A DNA stretch of 64,000 bases. It comes from JAANXG01 sp034520625 (lineage in GTDB: Bacteria; Pseudomonadota; Gammaproteobacteria; Arenicellales; JAANXG01). A program made the position numbers and the translations under genes. How positions within the stretch are numbered: position 1 is the first letter of the stretch; each line of letters starts with the position of its first letter. The stretch spans positions 1 through 64,000 of the forward strand of contig JAXHNI010000011.1 of assembly GCA_034520625.1 (NCBI GenBank), written 5' to 3'. Positions 41,232 to 51,335 of this stretch are shown here, in pieces. The notes below the pieces were generated by a model. It had not been told where the DNA came from and ran no database searches. It worked only from the letters and a program-made list of their open reading frames with translations.

Positions 41232-42463
41232 AGCCGCTCGATGCCGACGTGATCGTCGTGGGTGCCGGCATGGTCGGTGCCGCGTTCGCCGCGGCGCTGG
41301 CGGAATCGCGCCTGTCCGTGGCCCTGATCGATGCGGGACCGCCGCCGGCGTTGCTGACCTCAGACCACTACGATCTCCGGGTCAGCGCCATCAGTCCCGG
41401 CACGCAGTCGATCCTGCAGGCGGTCGGAGCCTGGGAGCGGCTGGATTCCTCCCGGATCGAGCCCTACCAGTCGATGTATGTGTGGGACGCCTCCAGCCGC
41501 GGATCCATCCGCTTCGACGCCGCCGAGCTCGGCGTGCCCTGGTTGGGCCATATCATCGAGAACAGCAACATTCACCACGCGCTGCTGCGATCCCTCGATG
41601 CCGCCGCCAACATCCATTACCGGTTCGACACCCCGCCTGCCAGCCTCGACATCACGGAGGGGCGCTGCCGCCTCCTGCTGAAAGGCGGCGGGGCGATGGC
41701 GGCCCGGCTCGTGGTCGGCGCCGATGGCGCAGGCTCGTGGCTGCGGAGCGAGCTGGGGATCCCGGTGAAATCGCGTCTGTACGGTCAGCGCGCCTTCGTG
41801 TGCGAGGTGCGTACCGAGCGCCCGCATCAGCGAACGGCCTGGCAGCGGTTCCTGCCGACCGGGCCCGTGGCCTTCCTGCCCCTGGCCAACGGCGGCTGTT
41901 CCGTCGTCTGGACCTGCGATGCGGCGCTGGCTGCCGAGCTCGAGGCCCTGGACGCGGCCGTATTCGGCGAGCGCCTGGCCGGGGTCTTCGACGGGAAGCT
42001 CGGTGGCGTGGAGGTGGTCGGCGCGGTCCGTGGTTTCGACCTCGCCCGGCGGCAGGCGTCTTCCTATGTCGTCGAGCGCGCCGCTCTGATCGGTGATGCC
42101 GCGCACGTCGTGCATCCCATGGCGGGGCAGGGCGCCAACCTCGGCTTCGGGGACGCCTGGTCGCTGGCCAGTGTGCTCCTGCGGGCGGAAAGCGAAGAGC
42201 GGGATATCGGCCGGCGGCACGTGCTGCGCCGCTACGAGCGCTGGCGGCGCAGCGAGAATTTTTCCATGATCCGGATGCTGGATGGGCTTCACGTCCTGTT
42301 TTCCAGCGATTCGGGGATCGTGCGCGGGGCCCGGGGGCTTGGGCTCGACGCGGTCGACCGCGGGAAATGGCTGAAGCATGTTCTGGCTCGGCAGGCTCTC
42401 GGTGAGCCGGTGCCGGGGACATCCGGCGGGGAATTGCCGGAATTCCGGGTATTTCCCGGTTAG
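41228..42463 (+). CDS. ubiI: UbiI-type FAD-dependent ubiquinone biosynthesis hydroxylase
   Basis: The 411-residue flavoprotein is a paralog of UbiH, with VIVVGAGMVGAAFAAALA at the start, LVVGADGAGSWLRSELGI, and GDAAHVVHPMAGQGANLGFGDAWSL, the GDAAH version found in UbiI and UbiF. By position after ubiH it corresponds to E. coli visC/ubiI. UbiF- or UbiM-like specificity cannot be excluded. The ATG overlaps the ubiH stop, so the four-gene operon is tightly coupled. Confidence 0.9.
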   Translation: MKPLDADVIVVGAGMVGAAFAAALAESRLSVALIDAGPPPALLTSDHYDLRVSAISPGTQSILQAVGAWERLDSSRIEPYQSMYVWDASSRGSIRFDAAELGVPWLGHIIENSNIHHALLRSLDAAANIHYRFDTPPASLDITEGRCRLLLKGGGAMAARLVVGADGAGSWLRSELGIPVKSRLYGQRAFVCEVRTERPHQRTAWQRFLPTGPVAFLPLANGGCSVVWTCDAALAAELEALDAAVFGERLAGVFDGKLGGVEVVGAVRGFDLARRQASSYVVERAALIGDAAHVVHPMAGQGANLGFGDAWSLASVLLRAESEERDIGRRHVLRRYERWRRSENFSMIRMLDGLHVLFSSDSGIVRGARGLGLDAVDRGKWLKHVLARQALGEPVPGTSGGELPEFRVFPG

Positions 42464-42527
42464 CCGGTGCGGCTGCGATCGTCACCATGAGTTACGTGCC
42501 GGGTTGAGAACCGGCGACGGCGTATGG

Positions 42528-42560
42528 GGCCAGTGCCGGGGACAGCCCCCGGCACTGGCC
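42528..42560. repeat. Structured intergenic repeat, collapsed copy E (arms only)
   Basis: GGCCAGTGCCGGGG (42528-42541) pairs perfectly with CCCCGGCACTGGCC (42547-42560) across five bases. The arm sequence matches the outer arms of copies A and C, but the 52-nt core and the inner half of the arms are missing. It lies in the ubiI-fur gap (42464-42739), which otherwise shows only the fur leader. Confidence 0.8.
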
Positions 42561-42739
42561 TCCCCGGTCGTGCGGACCCTCAAACCGCTCCACTGCCCGC
42601 GGATTGCTGAATGGTGCAAAACCTGCGGTGAGCTACATTAACGGGGCCCTCTGCCCGCTGCGCGGGTTAGGCCGTTCGGCCGTTCTTTGCGATAATGGGC
42701 CGGAGTACTTGAGCTGGATTCCACCCAACCGGAGAACTG

Positions 42740-43201
42740 ATGGTGCCAACGCGGAGTGAATTGAAAAAGGCCGGTCTCAAGACCACGGTCCCCCGCCTGA
42801 AGATCCTGGGCATCCTCGAGGAGACCAGCATCCGGCACATGACGGCGGAGGATGTTTACAAGGAGCTTCTGGATGCCGGTGAGGACATCGGCCTCGCCAC
42901 CGTATACCGGGTACTGACGCAGTTCGAAACCGCGGGCCTCGTGATACGCCACAACTTCGAGGGTGGCCGGTCGGTATTCGAGCTGGACGACGAAGGCCAC
43001 CACGATCATATCGTCTGTGTCGAGTGCGGCCGGGTGTTCGAGTTCTACGACAAGACCATCGAGGAGCGTCAGCGCAAGGTTGCTGAGAACGCGGGCTTCG
43101 TGCTTCAGGACCACTCCCTGCACATGTACGGGGTCTGCCACGGCATGAAGAAGAACGGCAAGTGCTCGATCAAGAAAAACGAGGGCGTCCTGGGCGGCTA
43201 G
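42740..43201 (+). CDS. fur: Ferric uptake regulator Fur
   Basis: Fur represses iron-uptake genes when loaded with Fe(2+). The 153-residue protein has the winged-helix segment VPRLKILGILEE ... LATVYRVLTQFETAGLV, the metal-site stretch EGHHDHIVCVECGRVFEF and a C-terminal cysteine region (GVCHGMKKNGKC). A ribosome-binding site (GGAG) precedes the ATG. It is convergent with the fbp transporter genes, whose promoter carries a Fur box. Confidence 0.95.
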   Translation: MVPTRSELKKAGLKTTVPRLKILGILEETSIRHMTAEDVYKELLDAGEDIGLATVYRVLTQFETAGLVIRHNFEGGRSVFELDDEGHHDHIVCVECGRVFEFYDKTIEERQRKVAENAGFVLQDHSLHMYGVCHGMKKNGKCSIKKNEGVLGG

Positions 43202-43221
43202 CCGCGCCTGAATAACCGATG

Positions 43222-44826
43222 TCAGTGAATTACGGCCCGGGACCGCCCTATGGCCCGGCTCAGCACCAGGATCGGCAGAATGCCCACCAGCACGATGGCG
43301 ATCGCTGACAGGGAGGCGTCGGCGAGGCGTTCATCGGAGGCCAGCTCGTAGGTGCGCACCGCCAGGGTATTGAAATTGAACGGCCGGAGAATCAGCGTTG
43401 CCGGCAGCTCCTTGAGGACATCCACGAACACGATCAACACCGCTGTCAGCAGGGCCCCGTTGATGCATGGAATATGGACCCGGGTGAGGATCTCCGACGG
43501 CCGATAGCCCAGGGAACGTGCGGCGTCATCCATGTGTGTGCTCAGCTTGGTCAGACCCGCCTCCACGGTCTGGAGGGAAACGGCGAGGAAACGCACAGTG
43601 TAGGCGAAAAGCAATGTGAACAGCGTACCGCTCAACAGCAGGCCGGTGGATATCCCGAACGCCTCCCGCATCCAGGTGTCCAGGGTCCGATCGAACCAGG
43701 CGAACGGAATCATGACGCCCACCGCGATGACTGTCCCCGGAATCGCGTAGCCCATCCCGGCGACCCGGGCCGACAGTTCCACGACCGGGGTGCTGCGCAG
43801 CCGCTTGCCGTAGGAAACCAGCACTGCGATCACCACGGCGATGAGGGCGGCTGCCAGCGCCAGGGCAAAGCTGTTGAACGCCAGGTGCCAGAAATCCGCG
43901 TCCAGCATCTCGGGAGCGGTGAGCACCGACCAGTAGCCGAGCTGCAGGGTCGGCGCCAGGAAGCCCAGCAACGGCGGCACGAAACACGCCACGGTCGCCA
44001 GCCACGCCCGCCCCCCGTGCAGCGGTGTCAGCGACAAGGGCTGGGAGCGGTGACCGACGTGGTGATACCGGGCGCGACGCCGCGACCAGCGCTCCAGCAC
44101 GATCAGGATAAATACGAACGACAACAGCAGCGCCGCGAGCTGGGCGGCCGCCGCGCTGTCACCGAGACCGAACCATGTCCGGAATATGCCGGTGGTGAAA
44201 ACGGGAATACCGAAATACTGGACCGTGCCGAAATCCGCCAGGGTTTCCATCAGGGCCAGCGACAGTCCGGCGATGATGGCCGGACGCGCCATCGGCAGGC
44301 TGACCTTCAGGAAGCGGCGCAGGGGCCCGGCTCCCAGGAGGCGGCTGGCGTCGTTCAGGGACGGCGACTGCTCCAGGAACGCGGAACGGGCCAGCAGGTA
44401 GACGTACGGATAGAGAACCAGGGACAACATGACAACGGCCCCGCCCAGGGAACGGATGGGCGGAAACCAGTAGTCGTCCGCGGACCAGCCGAACGCCTCC
44501 CGGAGTGCGGTCTGCGCCGGTCCCGCGTAGTCCAGCATCCCTGTGTAGGTGTAGGCAATGATGTATGCCGGCATGGCCAGCGGCAGCAGCAGCAGCCAGA
44601 CGAGTACTTCACGGCCGGGAAAGCGGAACTGGGTGACCAGCCAGGCGGTGGTGACGCCGATGAGCAGTGTCCCGACGGCAACCCCGAGCATGAGGCTGAG
44701 GGAGTTGAGGATATAGTCCGCCAGAACCGTGTCCACGAGGTGCTGCCAGGTATCCCCGCCGCTGTGGAAGACATAGCTGAATACCACCAGTACCGGGATG
44801 GCGAGGATGCCGGTAACCGACACCAC
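43222..44826 (-). CDS. fbpB: Iron(III) ABC transporter permease (FbpB type)
   Basis: This 534-residue protein consists of two permease halves of about six membrane segments each, as in FbpB/SfuB. EAA-loop-like sequences appear after the segments (LNDASRLLGAGPLRRFLKVSLPMARPAIIAG and MDDAARSLGYRPSEILTRVHIPCINGALLTA). The GTG start at 44824-44826 lacks a good ribosome-binding site; the frame stays open upstream to the fbpA stop and may encode more N-terminal residues (for example RSRVHPWSAL). It is downstream of fbpA. No ATPase gene follows within the window. Confidence 0.93.
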   Translation of the reverse strand: MVSVTGILAIPVLVVFSYVFHSGGDTWQHLVDTVLADYILNSLSLMLGVAVGTLLIGVTTAWLVTQFRFPGREVLVWLLLLPLAMPAYIIAYTYTGMLDYAGPAQTALREAFGWSADDYWFPPIRSLGGAVVMLSLVLYPYVYLLARSAFLEQSPSLNDASRLLGAGPLRRFLKVSLPMARPAIIAGLSLALMETLADFGTVQYFGIPVFTTGIFRTWFGLGDSAAAAQLAALLLSFVFILIVLERWSRRRARYHHVGHRSQPLSLTPLHGGRAWLATVACFVPPLLGFLAPTLQLGYWSVLTAPEMLDADFWHLAFNSFALALAAALIAVVIAVLVSYGKRLRSTPVVELSARVAGMGYAIPGTVIAVGVMIPFAWFDRTLDTWMREAFGISTGLLLSGTLFTLLFAYTVRFLAVSLQTVEAGLTKLSTHMDDAARSLGYRPSEILTRVHIPCINGALLTAVLIVFVDVLKELPATLILRPFNFNTLAVRTYELASDERLADASLSAIAIVLVGILPILVLSRAIGRSRAVIH

Positions 44827-44912
44827 CAGTGCGCTCCAGGGATGAACCCTGGAGCGCAGCGGGCGGGCCGCCGGCGCGCGGACTGTATCGGTAAATGCCA
44901 GGAAGGTGCCTG

Positions 44913-45938
44913 CTATTTCCAGCCCGCCCGGTCCATCAGCTTGACCGCGTCGGCGTTGTTCTCACCCAGAACCGAAAGGTTCACGCTGTCGGCCTTGAAC
45001 GTGCCCCACTGTTCAAGGGTTTCGCTCCACTGTACATTCTCCTTCACCGGATACTCGTAGTTGCTGCTGGCATAGAAGGCCTGGGAATCGTCGCTCACCA
45101 GGAATTCGATCAGCTGAATCGCCTCGTCGACATTCCCCGCCGAGCGGGTGACGCCGATCCCGCTGATATTCACGTGGGCGCCGCGGCCGTCCTGGTTGGG
45201 CCAGTGAATCGCCATTTTCTGGGCCGCTTCGCGCTGCGATGCATCGCCCTCGTCGTTGAGCATGCCGCCCAGGTAGTAGGTATTCGCCACCGCGATGTCG
45301 CATTCACCCGCCGCCGCGGCCTTGATCTGGTCGCGGTCGCCGCCCTGGGGCGGGCGGGCCATGTTCTCCACCAGTCCCCGCGCCCACTTCTCGGTAGCCT
45401 CGACGCCGTTGGCGGCGATCATGGACGCCACCAGAGACTGGTTGTAGATGTTATTCGACGAGCGGATGCAGATCCGATTCCGCCACTTCTCGTCCGCCAG
45501 CGCTTCGTAGGTGGACAGCTCCGAGGGGTCCACCCGGTCGTTGACATACATGATGGGCCGCGCCCGCAGGGACAGGCCGAACCAGAGATTCTCCGGGTCC
45601 CGGTACTGTGCCGGCACCGCCGCCGCGATGGTATCGGACTCCACGGGCTGGAGCAGGTCCGCCGCTTTGGCGCGGTGCAGCCTGCCGGCGTCCACGGTAA
45701 TGACGATATCAGCCGGGGAACTCGTGCCTTCCATTTCCAGCCGTTTCAGAAGGGCGTCGGCATCCCCGGTTACCAGGTTCACTTCAATGTCCGTCTGCTC
45801 CGCGAAACGGTCGAGCAGCGGTTTGATGAGCGCCTCCTTGCGCGCTGAGTAAACGTTGACTTCCGCGGCTGCGGCGGCGGTGGCTGTGCCGACCAGGCAC
45901 GCCGCGAGCGCAGTGATGAAGGCCAGGCGATAGATCAT
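44913..45938 (-). CDS. fbpA: Iron(III) ABC transporter substrate-binding protein (FbpA type)
   Basis: The 341-residue periplasmic protein has a signal peptide (MIYRLAFITALAACLVGTATA). The mature protein starts EVNVYSARKEALIKPLLDRF, the signature opening of FbpA-like ferric-binding proteins. Later segments include PADIVITVDAGRLHRAKAADLL, RARPIMYVNDRVDPSEL, VANTYYLGGML and NISGIGVTRSAGNVDEAIQLIEFL. Ferric iron is usually held by Tyr residues such as those in NTYYLGG. A Fur box overlaps its promoter, and the operon with the permease lies next to fur. Confidence 0.95.
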   Translation of the reverse strand: MIYRLAFITALAACLVGTATAAAAAEVNVYSARKEALIKPLLDRFAEQTDIEVNLVTGDADALLKRLEMEGTSSPADIVITVDAGRLHRAKAADLLQPVESDTIAAAVPAQYRDPENLWFGLSLRARPIMYVNDRVDPSELSTYEALADEKWRNRICIRSSNNIYNQSLVASMIAANGVEATEKWARGLVENMARPPQGGDRDQIKAAAAGECDIAVANTYYLGGMLNDEGDASQREAAQKMAIHWPNQDGRGAHVNISGIGVTRSAGNVDEAIQLIEFLVSDDSQAFYASSNYEYPVKENVQWSETLEQWGTFKADSVNLSVLGENNADAVKLMDRAGWK

Positions 45939-45979
45939 GAAAACTCTCCGGATATGGCTGTTTACGGTGAATGTTAGGA

Positions 45980-46008
45980 ATATTAATGAGAATAGTTATC
46001 ATTAGCAA
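45980..46008 (-). promoter_or_regulatory. Promoter of fbpAB overlapping a Fur box
   Basis: On the minus strand TTGCTA (46003-46008) and TAATAT (45980-45985) have a 17-bp spacer. A Fur-box-like sequence, TGATAAC-T-ATTCTCA, fills most of the spacer (whole 19-bp site 45985-46003). It matches the 7-1-7 form of the Fur consensus at most positions. Fur loaded with iron would block RNA polymerase here. Confidence 0.8.
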
Positions 46009-46144
46009 GAGTTGCCGGAAACGTACTGAAGTATCGGCGCTTCGTCAAGCTAGAGATCGGGCGGCTTGGCGGCTATAGTTCGCCTAGTTCCCGGACCGGG
46101 CCCGGGCCGGGGTATCCAAAGTGACAGTGGGGAGGTGAACGACA

Positions 46145-46534
46145 ATGAGTGAAATACCCAGCGAACTGAGATATACAAAGTCGCATGAATGGGTTCGGCG
46201 CATGGAGGACGGGCATTTTGAAGTGGGGATCACTGATCACGCGCAGGATCAGCTTGGAGACATGGTATTCGTCGAGCTGCCCGAGGTGGGCAGTACGATG
46301 GGTGCCGGCGATGAATGCGCGGTCGTGGAGTCCGTCAAAGCGGCTTCCGACGTGTACGCGCCGGTGAACGGGGAAATCGTGGAAGCCAACAACGACCTCG
46401 ATGACAAGCCCGAGCTGGTCAACCAGAGTCCCTTCGCGGATGGTTGGCTCTTCCGCATTCGGCCCGACGACGATGATGACTGGAACGAGTTGATGGATGC
46501 CGATGCGTATCAGGAACTGCTGGATTCAGAATAG
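46145..46534 (+). CDS. gcvH: Glycine cleavage system H protein
   Basis: GcvH carries the aminomethyl intermediate on lipoyl-lysine between the P, T and L proteins. The 129-residue protein has the full pattern YTKSHEWV ... DHAQDQLGDMVFVELPEVG, the lipoylation motif VVESVKAASDVYAPVNGEI and a C-terminal LVNQSPFADGWLFRI. A strong ribosome-binding site (GGGAGGTG) precedes the start. gcvT and gcvP are not in the window, although in E. coli the gcv genes directly follow ubiI. Confidence 0.96.
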   Translation: MSEIPSELRYTKSHEWVRRMEDGHFEVGITDHAQDQLGDMVFVELPEVGSTMGAGDECAVVESVKAASDVYAPVNGEIVEANNDLDDKPELVNQSPFADGWLFRIRPDDDDDWNELMDADAYQELLDSE

Positions 46535-46689
46535 CTGCGGCGCGACGCGCCCGATGAGCGCTCCCGGGCGGGCAACCCGCTGACCCAGGTTTCCCGCTAC
46601 TGACGGAACCGTTCCTTCCATCCACCCATTTCATCACCACCGCGACGCCGGTTCAGGCGTCCAGCGTAACAAGCAACGGGGAGTTTTTA

Positions 46690-47628
46690 ATGTCGGTATT
46701 GATCTGCGGCTCGTTCGCATATGACACGATCATGGTGTTTCAGGACCGGTTCAAGAATCACATTTTGCCGGACCAGGTCCATATTCTGAATGTCTGCTTC
46801 GTGGTGCCGGAAATGCGGCGTGAGTTCGGCGGATGCGCGGGAAACATCGCCTATACCCTGGGGCTGTTGGACGGCGATCCGCTGCCCATGGGCACCGTCG
46901 GCGATGACTTCGACCCTTACGCGGAGTGGATGGATCGACACGGCATTGATCGCACTCACGTCACGCCGGTGTTCGGGACCTATACGGCGCAGGCCTACAT
47001 TACGACGGATCTGGATGACAACCAGATCACGGCGTTTCACCCCGGTGCCATGAACGAAGCGCACAGGAACCGTGCAGACAGCGTTGATGGCGTGGAAATC
47101 GGGATACTCGCCCCCGACGGCCGGCAGGCCATGATCGAGCATGCGCGGCAGTTCGCGGACCGTGGAATACAGTTCGTATTCGACCCCGGCCAGGGCCTGC
47201 CGATGTTCGAAAAGCCCGAGCTCGAGGAATTCATCGACGCCGCCACGTATATCACCCTCAACGACTACGAGAGCCGGCTGCTGCAGGAACGGACCGGGCG
47301 CAGCCTCGAGAACATAGCGGCCGCAGTCCAGGCACTGGTGGTGACCCGGGGCGGGGAGGGATCCCGTATTCATGCCGACGGACAGGTCCTGGAGGTCCCC
47401 GCGGTCCCGCCGGGAACCATCGCCGATCCGACGGGCTGCGGCGACGCATACCGGGCCGGGCTGCTGTTCGGCCTGAGCCGGGGCCTGGACTGGGAAACCA
47501 CCGGCCGGATCGCCTCCCTTGCCGGCAGCATCAAGATCGAAACCCATGGCACCCAGAACCACTCCTTTACACCACAGGAGTTCGCGCGGCGCTACGAGGA
47601 CAATTTCGGGGTGCCGTTGAATCCATGA
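46690..47628 (+). CDS. PfkB family carbohydrate/nucleoside kinase
   Basis: The 312-residue kinase has the N-terminal substrate motif FGGCAGNIAYTLGLL and the ATP/catalytic motif ADPTGCGDAYRAGLLFG, where the aspartate acts as base. The early CGSFAYDTIM and the MRREFGGCAGN region are similar to adenosine kinase-like members of the family. The exact substrate (adenosine, ribose, fructose or another) cannot be fixed from sequence. It stands alone 155 bp after gcvH and is convergent with folK. Confidence 0.88.
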   Translation: MSVLICGSFAYDTIMVFQDRFKNHILPDQVHILNVCFVVPEMRREFGGCAGNIAYTLGLLDGDPLPMGTVGDDFDPYAEWMDRHGIDRTHVTPVFGTYTAQAYITTDLDDNQITAFHPGAMNEAHRNRADSVDGVEIGILAPDGRQAMIEHARQFADRGIQFVFDPGQGLPMFEKPELEEFIDAATYITLNDYESRLLQERTGRSLENIAAAVQALVVTRGGEGSRIHADGQVLEVPAVPPGTIADPTGCGDAYRAGLLFGLSRGLDWETTGRIASLAGSIKIETHGTQNHSFTPQEFARRYEDNFGVPLNP

Positions 47629-47650
47629 CGGTCCGCCCGGGCGCGGGCCG

Positions 47651-48148
47651 TCAGTCCGATAAGCGGCGCGGCGCCGGGCCCGGGCAGTCCCTGATCAGGG
47701 AGGCGGGTGTGCCCATGCCGGGGATTTCCAGGCCGGGGGCGATCTCCAGCATCGGATACAGGACGAACGGGCGCGCCGGGACGCCCGGATGTGGAATTTT
47801 CAGGTCGGGCCGGTCCAGTACAATATCTGCATAAACGAGGAGGTCGAGGTCCAGGGTGCGCGGGCCCCAACGCAGCGTTCTGATCCGTCCACAGCGCCGT
47901 TCTATCCCGTGAAGCTCCGCCAGCAGCACCAGCGGCGACAGCCGGGTGCGTATCTGGACCACGGCATTGGTGAACGAAGGCTGGCTGACGCCTCCCATGG
48001 GCAGCGAGCGGTACCACGCCGAGCGCCGCACGGTCGTCGTACGCGGCAGCCTATCGATGGCCGCGATGGCGGCCCGGAGCCGCGCCGGCCCGTGACCCAG
48101 GTTGCTGCCCAGGCCGATGTAGGCGGTTTCCGGGGAACCGTAAGGCAT
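47651..48148 (-). CDS. folK: 6-hydroxymethyl-dihydropterin pyrophosphokinase
   Basis: FolK transfers pyrophosphate from ATP to the pterin in folate synthesis. From ATG 48148 it is 165 residues. It contains TAYIGLGSNLGHGPARL at the start, RTLRWGPRTLDLDLLVYADI with the magnesium-binding Asp residues, and HPGVPARPFVLYPMLEIAP. The open frame continues far upstream, but that part is the shadow of the next gene. It overlaps nothing and runs convergent to the PfkB gene. Confidence 0.95.
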   Translation of the reverse strand: MPYGSPETAYIGLGSNLGHGPARLRAAIAAIDRLPRTTTVRRSAWYRSLPMGGVSQPSFTNAVVQIRTRLSPLVLLAELHGIERRCGRIRTLRWGPRTLDLDLLVYADIVLDRPDLKIPHPGVPARPFVLYPMLEIAPGLEIPGMGTPASLIRDCPGPAPRRLSD

Positions 48149-48214
48149 ATGTCGACGCAAGGGACGGACGCAGTGGATTGAAAATTCAACAAGACACTCT
48201 ATACGGCTTTTCAA

Positions 48215-49159
48215 ATGCTGTACAAGCAAAGCCTCATCGCCGGCGCGGGTTTCATACTGGCTTCCGAATTCCTTCTCGTGTCCATGGGGGCCGTGATCAA
48301 GACGCTGGCCCAGGACATGCCCAACGAGGTCATCGTTTTCTTCCGGAATCTGTTCGGACTGGCCGTGCTGCTGCCGTTTCTGGTCAAGGGCGGCCTCCCG
48401 GGGCTCGGGACGAAGGTGCTGCACCTTCACCTGGTGCGCGCCGCGGCGGGCCTGGGCGGGATGTACTGCTTTTTTTACGCCATCGGGCATATCAAGCTGG
48501 CTGACGCCATGCTGCTGAAGTTTACGGTGCCGATATTCATACCGGTGGTGGCCTGGCTGTGGCTGTCCGAGCGCTTCCACCAGCGGGCGGCGTTCTGCCT
48601 GTTTCTGGGTTTTGCCGGCGTCCTGCTGATTCTCAAGCCCGGCGGTGAGGTCAACTGGGTTTTGCTGGTGGCACTGGCCGGCAGTTTTTTCGCCGCCGTG
48701 GCCAAGACCGCTGTGAGGCGGTTGTCGCGAACCGAGCCCGCCGCGCGGGTGGTGTTCTATTTCGCCCTGTTCGGGGTCTGCGTTTCCGTGGTGCCCCTGG
48801 CATGGGCCTGGCGCGCGCCCACGGCGGACCAGTGGATCCTGCTGCTGTCCCTGGGGCCGCTGGCGACCCTCGGTCAGTTGTTCATGACCCGGGGGTATTC
48901 AGCGGCTCCCGCATCCGAAGCCGGTCTGTTCACATTCTCCGCCGTGCTGTTCGGCGCCGGGTACGGCTGGCTGTTCTGGGGCGAGCTGTGGGACTGGCTT
49001 TCCCTGGCCGGGGCCTTCCTGGTGGGCACGGCGGGCGCCGTCATGCTGCGCGGCGAACGCGACCGGGCCGGGGCCATCACCCGGGATGAAGAGCTGGCCG
49101 TCCCGCTGGTGGAGGACGCGGCCGAGGCGAAAAAGAAACCCGGTTTCCCCCGCGCCTGA
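48215..49159 (+). CDS. DMT/EamA family transporter
   Basis: The 314-residue membrane protein has ten predicted membrane segments in two EamA repeats: MGAVIKTLAQDMPNEVIVFFRN and LADAMLLKFTVPIFIPVVAWLWLSE in the first, LSLGPLATLGQLFMTRGYSAAPASEAGLFTFSAVLFGAGYGWLFWGE in the second. Such proteins export amino acids, nucleotides or other metabolites. The C-terminal tail is polar (AKKKPGFPRA). The substrate is not known. It is divergent from folK; copy C of the structured repeat lies after it. Confidence 0.92.
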   Translation: MLYKQSLIAGAGFILASEFLLVSMGAVIKTLAQDMPNEVIVFFRNLFGLAVLLPFLVKGGLPGLGTKVLHLHLVRAAAGLGGMYCFFYAIGHIKLADAMLLKFTVPIFIPVVAWLWLSERFHQRAAFCLFLGFAGVLLILKPGGEVNWVLLVALAGSFFAAVAKTAVRRLSRTEPAARVVFYFALFGVCVSVVPLAWAWRAPTADQWILLLSLGPLATLGQLFMTRGYSAAPASEAGLFTFSAVLFGAGYGWLFWGELWDWLSLAGAFLVGTAGAVMLRGERDRAGAITRDEELAVPLVEDAAEAKKKPGFPRA

Positions 49160-49211
49160 TTTCGTCTCGCCATCTGCCCGCAGTCCGGTTTCAGAAATAT
49201 TGCCGGAAATG

Positions 49212-49321
49212 GGCCGGTGCCGGGGACCGTCCCCCAGGGTCGCTGTGAATACATCCGTGTACGCTCTGGCTCAAACGTCCCTGTTTTCGACAGCCCTGGG
49301 GGACGGTCCCCGGCACCGGCC
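49212..49321 (+). repeat. Structured intergenic repeat, copy C
   Basis: Left arm 49212-49240 (begins GGCCGGTGCCGGGGACC) and right arm 49293-49321 pair at all positions except one G-T wobble pair at the inner end. The 52-nt core 49241-49292 is identical to that of copy A although the two copies are 37 kb apart, while the arms differ. It lies in the 270-bp gap between the EamA transporter and the convergent isocitrate dehydrogenase gene, close to the 3' ends of both. Confidence 0.93.
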
Positions 49322-49429
49322 CTCCCGCCTCGCGAATCGGGTTAGAGAACCGGCGCCGTGGAATGGGGCCAGAGCTGGGTCGTATCGGGACGGCCGCCGG
49401 ACCTCGAGGATCAATCCCGAGCCGCGCCG

Positions 49430-51196
<1,767 letters not shown>

Positions 51197-51335
51197 GAAT
51201 GGCTCCGCTGTAATTGGCAAATGTCTGAAATCGGAAATCGTATCCGGTACAGCGCGCAACGATCGCTGCGACCGGGAGGTCGGCGCGGCTCTCGCCGGGT
51301 TCGCGCCGCACGCGAGGGCGGCCGTCCACTCCCCG

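Noticed and set aside
46010..46144. Glycine riboswitch before gcvH
   Set aside because: The leader lacks the tandem aptamer sequence pattern; only a GC-rich inverted repeat and a ribosome-binding site are seen.
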